From Anadara kagoshimensis (taxonomy: Eukaryota > Mollusca > Bivalvia > Arcoida > Arcidae), in NCBI GenBank assembly GCA_021292105.1, contig JACFYK010000036.1:1-64000 (forward strand): a DNA stretch of 64,000 bases. Reading direction: 5' to 3'. Of this stretch, positions 1-12,179 are shown piece after piece; the stretch's first letter is position 1; each line of letters starts with the position of its first letter. A program made the translations under genes and the position numbers. Below the pieces are notes generated by a model that searched no databases, was not told the origin of the DNA, and saw only the letters and a list, made by a program, of their open reading frames with translations.

Positions 1-3000
1 CTAGCGGTTCCACATCTGTACATTGCTGACAGTTAGTTCCCATCATTCCACAACTTTTGAACCCATTGTTCATGATTCCAATGACGTATTAACAAATTGG
101 TAGCCAATTTTGATTTTAACAGTATTCTGTTTATTAAAAGAAAATGCTGTGTTATTTCAAAAAACCGCTAGCGGTTCCACATCTGACATTGCTGACAGTT
201 AGTTCCCATCATTCCACAACTTTGAACCCATTGTTCATGATTCCAATGACGTATTAACTTATCGGCAGCCAATTTTGGTTTTGAGCTTATATGTGTATTA
301 TTAGTGTAAACCAAAATGTGTTATTTCAAAAACACGCTATCGGTTTCCAATCTGATATGACTGGCTATTATGTCCCATCATTCCACAACTTTTGAAACAT
401 TGTTCATGATTCCAATGACGTATTAACTTATCGGCAAGCCAATTTTGGTTTTGAGCTATATGTTATTATTACTGTAAAACCAACAATTGTGTTATTTCAA
501 AAAACCGTGCTCTCGGTTCAAAATCTGACATGGCCTACAGTTAGTTCCCATCATTCCACAACTTTGAACACATTGTTCATGATTCCAATGACGTATTAAC
601 AATCGGTAGCCAATTTGATTTTAAACAGTATTTCTGTTTATTTAAAGAAATGCTGTGTTATTTCAAAAAACACGCTAGCGGTTCCACATCTGACATTGCT
701 GACAGGTTAGTTCCCATCATTCCACAACTTTTGAACCCATTGTTCATGATTCCATCGTATTAACAAATTGGTAGCCAATTTTGATTTTAAACAGTATTTC
801 TGTTTATTAAAGAAATGCTGTGTTATTTCAAAAAACACGCTAGCGGTTCCACATCTGACATTGCTGACAGTTAGTTCCCATCATTCCACAACTTTTGAAC
901 CCATTGTTCATGATTCCAATGACGTATTAACTTATCGGCAGCCAATTTTGGTTTTGAGCTTATATGTGTATTATAAGTGTAAAAACCAAAAATGTGTTAT
1001 TTCAAAACACGCTATCGGTTCCAATCTGATATGGACCGGCTATTATGTCCCATCATTCCACAACTTTTGAACACATTGTTCATGATTCCAATGACGTATT
1101 AACTTATCGGCAGCCAATTTTGGTTTTGAGCTGATATGTTTATTATTACTGTAAAACCAACAATTGTGTTATTTCAAAAACCGTGCTCTCGGTTCAAAAT
1201 CTGACATGGCCTACAGTTAGTTCCCATCATTCCACAACTTTTGAACACATTGTTCATGATTCCAATGACGTATTAACAAATCGGTAGCCAATTTTGATTT
1301 TAAACAGTATTTCTGTTTATTAAAGAATGCTGTGTTATTTCAAAAAACACGCTAGCGGTTCCACATCTGACATTGCTGACAGTTAGTTCCCATCATTCCA
1401 CAACTTTTGAACCCATTGTTCATGATTCCAATGACGTATTAACAAATCGGTAGCCAATTTTGATTTTAAACAGTATTTCTGTTTATTAAAGAAATGCTGT
1501 GTTATTTCAAAAAACACGCTAGCGGTTCCACATCTGACATTGCTGACAGTTAGTTCCCATCATTCCACAACTTTTGAACACATTGTTCATGATTCCAATG
1601 ACGTATTAACTTATCGGCAGCCAATTTTGGTTTTTAGCTGATATGTTTATTATTACTGTAAAACCAACAATTGTGTTATTTCAAAAACCGTGCTCTCGGT
1701 TCAAAATCTGACATGGCCTACAGTTAGTTCCCATCATTCCACAACTTTTGAACACATTGTTCATGATTCCAATGACGTATTAACTTATCGGCAGCCAATT
1801 TTGGTTTTGAGCTGATATGTTTATTATTACTGTAAAACCAACAATTGTGTTATTTCAAAAACCGTGCTCTCGGTTCAAAATCTGACATGGCCTACAGTTA
1901 GTTCCCATCATTCCACAACTTTTGAACCCATTGTTCATGATTCCAATGACATATTAACTTATCGGCAGCCAATTTTGGTTTTGAGCTTATATGTGTATTA
2001 TAAGTGTAAAACCAAAAAATTGTGTTATTTCAAAAACACGCTATCGGTTCCAAATCTGATATGACCGGCTATTATGTCCCATCATTCCACAACTTTTGAA
2101 CACATTGTTCATGATTCCAATGACGTATTAACTTATCGGCAGCCAATTTTGGTTTTGAGCTGATATGTTTATTATTACTGTAAAACCAACAATTGTGTTA
2201 TTTCAAAAACCGTGCTCTCGGTTCAAAATCTGACATGGCCTACAGTTAGTTCCCATCATTCCACAACTTTTGAACACATTGTTCATGATTCAAATGACGT
2301 ATTAACTTATCGGCAGCCAATTTTGGTTTTGAGCTGATATGTTTATTATTACTGTAAAACCAACAATTGTGTTATTTCAAAAACCGTGCTCTCGGTTCAA
2401 AATCTGACATGGCCTACAGTTAGTTCCCATCATTCCACAACTTTTGAACACATTGTTCATGATTCCAATGACGTATTAACAAATCGGTAGCCAATTTTGA
2501 TTTTTAAACAGTATTTCTGTTTATTAAAGAAATGCTGTGTTATTTCAAAAAACACGCTAGCGGTTCCACATCTGACATTGCTGACAGTTAGTTCCCATCA
2601 TTCCACAACTTTTGAACCCATTGTTCATGATTCCAATGACGTATTAACTTATCGGCAGCCAATTTTGGTTTTGAGCTTATATGTGTATTATAAGTGTAAA
2701 ACCAAAATTGTGTTTATTTCAAAAAACACGCTATCGGTTCCAAATCTGATATGACCGGCTATTATGTCCCATCATTCCACAACTTTGAACACATTGTTCA
2801 TGATTCCAATGACGTATTAACTTATCGGCAGCCAATTTGGTTTGAGCTGATATGTTTATTATTACTGTAAAACCAACAATTGTGTTATTTCAAAAACCGT
2901 GCTCTCGGTTCAAAATCTGACATGGCCTACAGTTAGTTCCCATCATTCCACAACTTTTGAACACATTGTTCATGATTCCAATGACGTATTACAAATCGGT

Positions 3001-6000
3001 AGCCAATTTTGATTTTAAACAGTATTTCTGTTTATTAAAGAAATGCTGTGTTATTTCAAAAAACACGCTAGCGGTTCCACATCTGACATTGCTGACAGTT
3101 AGTTCCCATCATTCCACAACTTTTGAACCCATTGTTCATGATTCCAATGACGTATTAACTTATCGGCAGCCAATTTTGGTTTTGAGCTTATATGTGTATT
3201 ATAAGTGTAAAACCAAAAATTGTGTTATTTCAAAAAACACGCTATCGGTTCCAAATCTGATATGACCGGCTATTATGTCCCATCATTCCACAACTTTTGA
3301 ACACATTGTTCATGATTCCAATGACGTATTAACTTATCGGCAGCCAATTTTGGTTTTGAGCTGATATGTTTATTATTACTGTAAAACCAACAATTGTGTT
3401 ATTTCAAAAACCGTGCTCTCGGTTCAAATCTGACATGGCCTACAGTTAGTTCCCATCATTCCACAACTTTTGAACACATTGTTCATGATTCCAATGACGT
3501 ATTAACAAATCGGTAGCCAATTTTGATTTTAAACAGTATTTCTGTTTATTAAAGAAATGCTGTGTTATTTCAAAAAACACGCTAGCGGTTCCACATCTGA
3601 CATTGCTGACAGTTAGTTCCCATCATTCCACAACTTTTGAACCCATTGTTCATGATTCCAATGACGTATTAACAAATTGGTAGCCAATTTTGATTTTAAA
3701 CAGTATTTCTGTTTATTAAAGAAATGCTGTGTTATTTCAAAAAACACGCTAGCGGTTCCACATCTGACATTGCTGACAGTTAGTTCCCATCATTCCACAA
3801 CTTTTGAACCCATTGTTCATGATTCCAATGACGTATTAACTTATCGGCAGCCAATTTTGGTTTTGAGCTTATATGTGTATTATAAGTGTAAAACCAAAAA
3901 TTGTGTTATTTCAAAAAACACGCTATCGGTTCCAAATCTGATATGACCGGCTATTATGTCCCATCATTCCACAACTTTTGAACACATTGTTCATGATTCC
4001 AATGACGTATTAACTTATCGGCAGCCAATTTTGGTTTTGAGCTGATATGTTTATTATTACTGTAAAACCAACAATTGTGTTATTTCAAAAACCGTGCTCT
4101 CGGTTCAAAATCTGACATGGCCTACAGTTAGTTCCCATCATTCCACAACTTTTGAACACATTGTTCATGATTCCAATGACGTATTAACAAATCGGTAGCC
4201 AATTTTGATTTTAAACAGTATTTCTGTTTATTAAAGAAATGCTGTGTTATTTCAAAAAACACGCTAGCGGTTCCACATCTGACATTGCTGACAGTTAGTT
4301 CCCATCATTCCACAACTTTTGAACCCATTGTTCATGATTCCAATGACGTATTAACAAATCGGTAGCCAATTTTGATTTTAAACAGTATTTCTGTTTATTA
4401 AAGAAATGCTGTGTTATTTCAAAAAACACGCTAGCGGTTCCACATCTGACATTGCTGACAGTTAGTTCCCATCATTCCACAACTTTTGAACACATTGTTC
4501 ATGATTCCAATGACGTATTAACTTATCGGCAGCCAATTTTGGTTTTTAGCTGATATGTTTATTATTACTGTAAAACCAACAATTGTGTTATTTCAAAAAC
4601 CGTGCTCTCGGTTCAAAATCTGACATGGCCTACAGTTAGTTCCCATCATTCCACAACTTTTGAACACATTGTTCATGATTCCAATGACGTATTAACTTAT
4701 CGGCAGCCAATTTTGGTTTTGAGCTGATATGTTTATTATTACTGTAAAACCAACAATTGTGTTATTTCAAAAACCGTGCTCTCGGTTCAAAATCTGACAT
4801 GGCCTACAGTTAGTTCCCATCATTCCACAACTTTTGAACCCATTGTTCATGATTCCAATGACATATTAACTTATCGGCAGCCAATTTTGGTTTTGAGCTT
4901 ATATGTGTATTATAAGTGTAAAACCAAAAATTGTGTTATTTCAAAAAACACGCTATCGGTTCCAAATCTGATATGACCGGCTATTATGTCCCATCATTCC
5001 ACAACTTTTGAACACATTGTTCATGATTCCAATGACGTATTAACTTATCGGCAGCCAATTTTGGTTTTGAGCTGATATGTTTATTATTACTGTAAAACCA
5101 ACAATTGTGTTATTTCAAAAACCGTGCTCTCGGTTCAAAATCTGACATGGCCTACAGTTAGTTCCCATCATTCCACAACTTTTGAACACATTGTTCATGA
5201 TTCCAATGACGTATTAACTTATCGGCAGCCAATTTTGGTTTTGAGCTGATATGTTTATTATTACTGTAAAACCAACAATTGTGTTATTTCAAAAACCGTG
5301 CTCTCGGTTCAAAATCTGACATGGCCTACAGTTAGTTCCCATCATTCCACAACTTTTGAACACATTGTTCATGATTCCAATGACGTATTAACAAATCGGT
5401 AGCCAATTTTGATTTTAAACAGTATTTCTGTTTATTAAAGAAATGCTGTGTTATTTCAAAAAACACGCTAGCGGTTCCACATCTGACATTGCTGACAGTT
5501 AGTTCCCATCATTCCACAACTTTTGAACCCATTGTTCATGATTCCAATGACGTATTAACTTATCGGCAGCCAATTTTGGTTTTGAGCTTATATGTGTATT
5601 AAGTGTAAAACCAAAAATTGTGTTATTTCAAAAAACACGCTATCGGTTCCAAATCTGATATGACCGGCTATTATGTCCCATCATTCCACAACTTTTGAAC
5701 ACATTGTTCATGATTCCAATGACGTATTAACTTATCGGCAGCCAATTTTGGTTTTGAGCTGATATGTTTATTATTACTGTAAAACCAACAATTGTGTTAT
5801 TTCAAAAACCGTGCTCTCGGTTCAAAATCTGACATGGCCTACAGTTAGTTCCCATCATTCCACAACTTTTGAACACATTGTTCATGATTCCAATGACGTA
5901 TTAACAAATCGGTAGCCAATTTTGATTTTAAACAGTATTTCTGTTTATTAAAGAAATGCTGTGTTATTTCAAAAAACACGCTAGCGGTTCCACATCTGAC

Positions 6001-6243
6001 ATTGCTGACAGTTAGTTCCCATCATTCCACAACTTTTGAACCCATTGTTCATGATTCCAATGACGTATTAACTTATCGGCAGCCAATTTTGGTTTTGAGC
6101 TTATATGTGTATTATAAGTGTAAAACCAAAAATTGTGTTATTTCAAAAAACACGCTATCGGTTCCAAATCTGATATGACCGGCTATTATGTCCCATCATT
6201 CCACAACTTTTGAACACATTGTTCATGATTCCAATGACGTATT
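1..6243 (+). repeat. Satellite array with 17-monomer higher-order repeat
   Basis: Head-to-tail monomers all share a block beginning CATCATTCCACAACTTTTGA and ending in ATGACGTATTAA. Three monomer classes are visible: A (about 167 bp, contains CAGTATTTCTGTTTATTAAA and GCTAGCGGTTCC), B (about 174 bp, contains GAGCTTATATGTGTATTA and GCTATCGGTTCC) and C (about 174 bp, contains GCTGATATGTTTATTATTAC and GTGCTCTCGG). Their order is ABC, then AABC AACCBCC ABC ABC, then AABC AACCBCC ABC AB. This gives a 17-monomer unit repeated with a period near 2,905-2,912 bp. Private variants recur at the same period, for example ATATTAAC instead of GTATTAAC at 1951 and 4863, and a TTTTTAGCTG variant near 1628 and 4540. 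The array runs off the left edge and stops abruptly within a monomer at about 6243. Reading frames inside it are by-products of the repeat. Confidence 0.95.
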
Positions 6244-6575
6244 ATAATTAGTAGATTAAAAGTTTTGGTTTTGTTTCATGTTGAATTCTTCACATAAATA
6301 GTTGCCACTGTACTGTAACGTATACAATGTACTACTAATAAAGAACAATGTGATGGAATTCCATCAATGGCTATTGTATTTGGTTTTTGATGATGATGTT
6401 TAAACTATTTCCAGATTTGATGAAGATGATTTGTCAAAGAGAAAGAGTGATAAAAGACAAATTGTTTTTGTAAGTAAAAATAATAAAACATGATACTGTT
6501 TTAAATTTGAGTACCATTGCAAGGAAAGGTACAAAATAACATGTTTTGTTGATTTTGAGATACATGTATTAGTAT
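6244..6575. other. Unique AT-rich spacer between satellite and LTR
   Basis: Apart from the candidate exon at 6415-6469, I see no gene or repeat in this stretch. The junction with the satellite is sharp: the last monomer stops within its conserved block and continues as ATAATTAGTAGATTAAAAG. Confidence 0.5.
6415..6469 (+). CDS. Candidate orphan internal exon
   Basis: A 55-nt segment lies between a good acceptor (pyrimidine-rich ...CTATTTCCAG at 6414) and a good donor (GTAAGT from 6470). Read after one leading base, it encodes a charged peptide, FDEDDLSKRKSDKRQIVF, with no stop. I do not recognise the family. No partner exon is visible nearby: satellite lies on the left and a probable LTR on the right. 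It could be a surviving exon of a gene broken up by repeats, or a chance match to splice consensus. Confidence 0.25.
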
Positions 6576-8629
6576 TGTGACGAATTCAGGCAATATTTTT
6601 ATTCTAAAAATATTTTTGAGACTTTGGCATTAAATTTTATAACCTTACACATGGGATGGGATCGTTTGGTCCGGGTTACATATTTTTCAAAAATTATTTG
6701 TCATTTTCACCATCGTTTCATGTATCAGATCGATCAGCTGATCATATCTGTATACATGTAAACAAACAGGGGGTACTGCCAATATTCGTCTTATTTATCA
6801 TTTAAATCTCATTAAATGTTAATAAAGTTTATTAATTTTGTAGTTTAATCAGGGCTTCGATTATTCACTCGTCCACCCGTCCTGACGAGTGAAATGTGTA
6901 CTGGGACGAGTGATGTTGTTACTGCACTCGTCACGGTGCCGAGTTAAATTTATCAGACATATACATCCTGGGCTTGTTACAATTAATAAACTGTTTAGTA
7001 ATTGTATGTCTGGAAAATTGTGTATAAGGAGGTCAATTGTAACGATCCGGACCCCTTTGTAAAAATCTTGCCGTTCTGTTATAAGTGTGAATCAACAAAA
7101 TCATTTGAACGTTTGCATCATATGTGCAAACCGTTTTGCATTTGGAAGGCACTCAGTGTAATGTAAAATTCAACCTATGTTCCGAGTGTTTATATATTTG
7201 TCAGTCGTATATCGTATCTTGTACATATATCACAATATTATCTTTTACACTTGTGGTGACTGTGCCGTGTTAAATTTCCAAGTGCCAAGTGGTTTTCTTA
7301 TTCAACTAGGCACTGTGCCAAGTGGAATTAAAAATTCTATCTAAGGCCTGTTAATTCCAATGTTTATTGAAACAAGTTATATGTTAATTCTTGTTAAAAA
7401 CGTGTTTAACTATTTTTAATTAATTTTTGATTGTTGACAAGTCGTCACCCTCGATCTTGCTCGCCGCCATCTTGGTTTTCGCTGCATTCAGCTAGGGTCT
7501 CATTGGCACCCTAATTTCTACCTATTTAGGTAATATTATGTTTAAAACAATTATTGTACAATTCATATAACATGGTAACACTAACCTCGTAATAGTTTTA
7601 TGTCCGATTTCCAAGTATATTTATTTTAATAGTGGAAGATTAGTCAACTTGGATCTTCCCGCATTCTGTACTTTTGTATGACGTAATACATGGCACATCG
7701 ACTGGGACATATGTACCCATATTTTTGTATGAAAACCATGTTTAGGCCCCATATTTGTATTTTGTCCTTACCGGTACTCTATCTAATCTATAGAGTATTT
7801 CAATGGTGTTAACCATTATTAATAGTGCATATTTTCATATTTTTATTATCATGGATAATGGTTTATTTTTCATGGCGCATTATCATTTAAAAGTAGTGTA
7901 CCGGTCGCTTGGGATCTTTCAGCCCTTTGTAATTTTATTATATAACATGTTTCCCGAGTGTACCCGAGGTGAAGTCAGTGCTTCGAGGTGAAGCTCCCTG
8001 CCAAAAGTGAAGCGCCCAAGGGTATAAATAGAGGCAGAGGGCGGAACTTTGTCAGTTCTGTTCTGGCAGCCATCGGGGTTGGTCAATACCTAAACCTTAC
8101 TTCAGTAGGTAGTTATTTCTCACGAGTATCTAGAAATCAAAGGAATATTTAAATATTTTAAAGACCATAATCTACTAATTCCATTATTTTTGGAGGATTT
8201 CTTTTATATTTTTCATATTTGTTCAAAGTATAGTTTCATACCCCTTTCTGCACATATTGCCAGTGTGCACTGGATTATTAATTAATAAATTAATAGGATT
8301 ATATTTGTGTGTACCATCATCTGTAGTTGTGTATTACAGAATTATCTCCCTTTGAGTGAATGTATGCTGTTCAACATCTACAATGCATGCTATTATCACA
8401 TGTGTATTTTGAAGATTTATATGTGCATTTAATAAAACAAAGTATATAAATACTACATCATCTTTTTACATAAAGGGCTTGAAACAACATATTCGTGTTT
8501 GTTGTGCTTTACTAGTAAATACCATTCCAAGGTTATTCATTGGAAACAGACCATCTTGGACATCCCCGTTATCGATCCCAAATCTTATTATTATTTAAAT
8601 TTTGCATACGCCAGCTCGGGCACGTTACA
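6576..8629 (+). mobile_element. Probable solo LTR (Ty3/Gypsy-like), fossil
   Basis: The 2.05-kb segment begins TGTGACG and ends CGTTACA, so it has TG...CA ends that form a short imperfect inverted repeat. It is flanked on both sides by GTAT (6572-6575 and 8630-8633), which fits a 4-bp target duplication. It contains a TATAAATA box and a likely transcript start region about three-quarters of the way along, as expected for a long U3 followed by R-U5. No gag or pol coding sequence adjoins it, so it looks like a solo LTR left by recombination. The family is inferred from LTR style only. The two boundary signals are short, so chance cannot be excluded. Confidence 0.45.
8023..8030 (+). promoter_or_regulatory. 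TATA box of the putative LTR
   Basis: TATAAATA followed by a GC-richer stretch (GAGGCAGAGGGCGG) is typical of a core promoter with a start site 25-35 bases downstream. It lies inside the probable solo LTR and would be its U3/R boundary signal. Confidence 0.45.
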
Positions 8630-8633
8630 GTAT

Positions 8634-9055
8634 CATTAAATTCGCGAAAATCTAACGTTTTTAATTATATTAAAGACTTAATTATTTTATTTACAATGAA
8701 TATTAAAAGGATGAACACTTTATACAACTGATCATCAATAACGTTACAATAACCTCACTTCTATCCTTGCTTTTCCAGACTGGCGTTTTTACCCTTTAAC
8801 TGGCAGAAAAAATTAGAAAAAACATGAAAACTGTACCCTATTTTCAATGCAAAGCAATGGCAACATAAACACCACATTTACTATACTTACATGTGAAAAC
8901 TCGCTGAATTTTGAGGTTTTTCTTAAAACAAATTTCTTATATCTTAAGACTAGTACGCTAGAAGAACTTGATTTTGGAGGTAAATCAAAATATTGTCGAA
9001 GTCGAGATAGAGACAACCAACACATATCATATTGAGTATTACTAAATCAACACAT
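8634..9055. other. Non-coding spacer, nothing recognised
   Basis: AT-rich unique-looking sequence between the probable LTR and the 23-bp minisatellite. Short open frames on both strands overlap each other and have no recognisable domain. No RNA gene or inverted repeat was found. Confidence 0.4.
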
Positions 9056-9059
9056 TCAT

Positions 9060-10925
9060 ACCAGTCCAGCACATCCTGTTTATAATTTATACCAGTCCCT
9101 GTGTACAGTTTACATATACCAGTCCCTGTGTACATTTTATACCAGTCCCCCATGTACAGTTTATACCAGCCCTGTGTACAGTTTATACCAATCCCCGTGT
9201 ATAGTTTATACCAATCCCGGTGTATAGTTTATACAAGTCCCCATGTACAGTTTATACCAATCCCTGTGTATAGTTTATACAAGTCCCCGTGTACAGTTTA
9301 TACCAATCCCGGTGTATAGTTTATACCAGTCCCCATGTGCAGTTTATACCAATCCCTGTGTACAGGTTATACCGGTCCCCACGTACAGTTTATACAAGTT
9401 CCCATGTACAGTTTATACCAATCCCTGTGTACAGTTTATACCAATCCCCGTGTATAGTTTATACCAATCCCTGTGTACAGTTTATACCAATCCCTGTGTA
9501 CAGTTTATACCAATCCCTGTGTACAGTTTTATACCAATCCCTGTGTACAGGTTATACCAATCCCCGTGTAAAGTTTATACCAATCCCCGTGTACAGTTTA
9601 TACCAATCCCTGTGTACAGGTTATACCAATCCCAATGTATAGTTTATACCAATCCCCGTGTACAGTTTATACCAATCCCTGTGTACAGGTTATACCAATC
9701 CCAATGTATAGTTTATACCAATCCCCGTGTACAGTTTATACCAATCCCCGTGTAAAGTTTATACCAATCCCCGTGTACAGGTTATACCAGTCCCCGTGTA
9801 CAGTTAATACTAGTCCCGTGTACAGTTTATACCAGTCCCCGTGTACAGTTTATACCAGTCCCCGTGTACAGTTTATACCAGTCCCCGTGTACAGGTTATA
9901 CCAGTCCCCGTGTACAGTTTATACCAGTCCCCGTGTACAGTTTATACCAGTCCCCATGTACAGTTTATACCAGTCCCTGTGTACAGTTTATACCAGTCCC
10001 CGTGTACAGTTAATACTAGTCCCGTGTACAGTTTATACCAGTCCCCGTGTACAGTTTATACCAATACCCGTGTACAGTTTATACCATTCCCCGTGTATAG
10101 TTTATACCAATCCCTGTGTAAAGTTTATACCAATCCCTGTATACAGTTTATGTATACCACTCCCCTTGTTCAGTTTACGTATACCAGTCCCTTGTACAGT
10201 TTATACCAGTCCCTGTGTACAGGTTATACCAGTCCCCGTGTACAGTTTATACCAGTCCCCGTGTACAGTTAATACTAGTCCCGTGTACAGTTTATACCAG
10301 TCCCCGTGTACAGTTTATACCAGTCCCCGTGTACAGTTTATACCAGTCCCCGTGTACAGTTAATACCAGTCCCCGTGTACAGTTTATACCAGTCCCCGTG
10401 TACAGTTAATACTAGTCCCGTGTACAGTTAATACTAGTCCCGTGTACAGTTTATACCAGTCCCCGTGTACAGTTAATACTAGTCCCGTGTACAGTTAATA
10501 CCAGTCCCCGTGTACAGGTTATACCAGTCCCCGTGTACAGTTTATACCAGTCCCCGTGTACAGTTTATACCAGTCCCCGTGTACAGTTAATACTAGTCCC
10601 GTGTACAGTTTATACCAGTCCCCGTGTACAGTTTATACCAATACCCGTGTACAGTTTATACCATTCCCCGTGTATAGTTTATACCAATCCCTGTGTAAAG
10701 TTTATACCAATCCCTGTATACAGTTTATGTATACCACTCCCCTTGTTCAGTTTACGTATACCAGTCCCTTGTACAGTTTATACCAGTCCCTGTGTACAGT
10801 TTATACCATTACCCGTGTACAGTTTATACCATTCCCTGTGTTCACTTTATACCAGTCCCTGTGTACAGTTTATACCATTCCCTGTGTTCAGTTTATACCA
10901 GTCCCTGTGTAGAGTTTATACCAGT
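9060..10925 (+). repeat. 23-bp minisatellite array
   Basis: About 80 head-to-tail copies of a 23-bp unit with consensus GTACAGTTTATACC followed by AGTCCCCGT. Early copies favour CAATCCCTGT and later copies CAGTCCCCGT, so the array has sub-blocks. A distinctive run of variants (ATACCCGT, ATTCCCCGTGTATAG, CACTCCCCTTGTTCAG, ACGTATACCAGTCCC) occurs twice, at about 10061-10200 and 10638-10777, showing an internal duplication of about 577 bp. Because 23 is not a multiple of 3 and the unit lacks stop codons in all forward frames, long Tyr/Pro/Ser-rich frames stay open in several frames at once; these are not evidence of a gene. Confidence 0.95.
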
Positions 10926-11057
10926 CTCCATATGTGTTGTATTGTCCTGTTTTTGGATGTTTTTATGTTGTCAAGTGTGTTTCACTACCCAGTCCAAATT
11001 CTCTCATTGTTATCAAGGATGGTGGAGAAAGCTTGATAGTCTTGAAATAAAAAAATA

Positions 11058-11079
11058 ACACGGGGACTGGTATAAACTG
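11058..11079 (-). repeat. Single inverted 23-bp monomer
   Basis: ACACGGGGACTGGTATAAAC plus TG is the reverse complement of the unit of the neighbouring minisatellite. It lies about 130 bp beyond the array's right end, just after an A-rich run. Confidence 0.8.
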
Positions 11080-11094
11080 AACTTACAAACATTC

Positions 11095-11185
11095 TCACAT
11101 TAGGATGTCTCCCGAGTGGGATTTGAACCCAGGTGTTGTGATCCATAACCACACAATTGAGCCCACTTGGCCACCTAACCCCCAA
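11095..11185 (-). repeat. tRNA-derived SINE head or tRNA-like fragment
   Basis: On the minus strand this reads GTTAGGTGGCCAAGTGGG (box A-like) and, about 30 bases on, GGGTTCAAATCCCA (box B-like with a T-arm). The acceptor ends do not pair, so it is not an intact tRNA gene. It is best read as a SINE head or tRNA pseudogene. Confidence 0.55.
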
Positions 11186-11289
11186 ATATGTTTTAAGTTA
11201 CCAGTACTGCTTTACTAAATGATTAAATAGTGATGGTAAACTGTGTAGCCTTGCACATAGAGACTAAATGTTTTGTCCTTGCCAACCAT

Positions 11290-12170
11290 ATAAAAATAAA
11301 GCACAGTGTAAACTTCACTTTGCTCAGGCACTTTACTTTCCGTCTGTTTGAAATATACTGTAAAATGGTATGGGCTTACATTGAAGCTTTAAGCCAATGT
11401 GTTTCGTGGCACTGGGGGTAACCATACTTGGTAATGACATTGCCTATACATAGTAGTAATAAAGGATATTTTGAAATTCCCAGCAAAAAGAAAGCTTCAA
11501 TTTGCTAAGGCACTTTACTTTCTGTCTATATGAAATATACTGTATAATGGTATGGGATTACATTGAAACTTTAAGCCAATGTGTTCAGAGGCACTGGGGG
11601 TAACCGTACTTGGTAGTGACATTGCCTATGCACACTAGTACAAAATGATATTTCGAAATTCCCAGCACAAAGAAAGCTTCAATTTGCTAAGGCACTTTAC
11701 TTTCTGTATATATGAAATATACTGTGTAATGGTATGGGATTACGTTGAAACTTTAAGCCAATGTGTTCCGAGGCACTGGAGGTAACCATACTTAGTAGTG
11801 ACATGGCCTATTCTTAGTAGTACAAAATGATATTTCGAAATTCCCAGCACAGTGAAAAATTCACTTTGCCCAGGCACTTTACTTTCCGCCTATATGAAAT
11901 TTATATACTGTATAATGGTATGGACTTACATTGAAGGTTTAAGCCAATGTGTTCCGAGGCACTTGGGGTAACTATACTTGGTAGTAACATTGCCTATACA
12001 TAGTAGTACAAAATAATATTTAGAAATTCCAAGCACAGTGAAAGCTTTACTTTTCTCTGGCACTTTACTTTCCGTCTGTATGAAATATATTGTATAATGG
12101 TATGGGCTTACATTAAAGCTTTAAGCCAATGTGCTCCGAGCCACTGGGGTAACCGTACTTGATAGTGATA
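11290..12170 (+). repeat. Tandem repeat, five copies of about 182 bp
   Basis: GGCACTTTACTTTC recurs at about 11328, 11509, 11691, 11873 and 12059. Each copy continues with TGAAATATACTGTA, ATGGTATGGG, TTTAAGCCAATGTG and GGCACTGG...GTAACC. Copies differ by scattered substitutions, so the array is older than the satellite at the left of the window. No coding potential is seen. Confidence 0.9.
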
Positions 12171-12179
12171 TTTAATCAT

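Noticed and set aside
768-4976. Open frames of 66-102 residues (for example TVSSHHSTTFEPIVHDSND) in the satellite
   Set aside because: They recur with the monomer, start and stop at monomer variants, and have no domain. They are by-products of the satellite.
9060-10925. CRISPR-like array
   Set aside because: Units abut without unique spacers, and the context is a eukaryotic genome. It is a minisatellite. The same holds for the 21-bp arrays.
9101-11058. Tyr/Pro-rich repetitive protein (up to 242 residues) resembling an adhesive protein
   Set aside because: Several forward frames are open at once because the 23-bp unit has no stops in any frame. There is no signal peptide or exon context.
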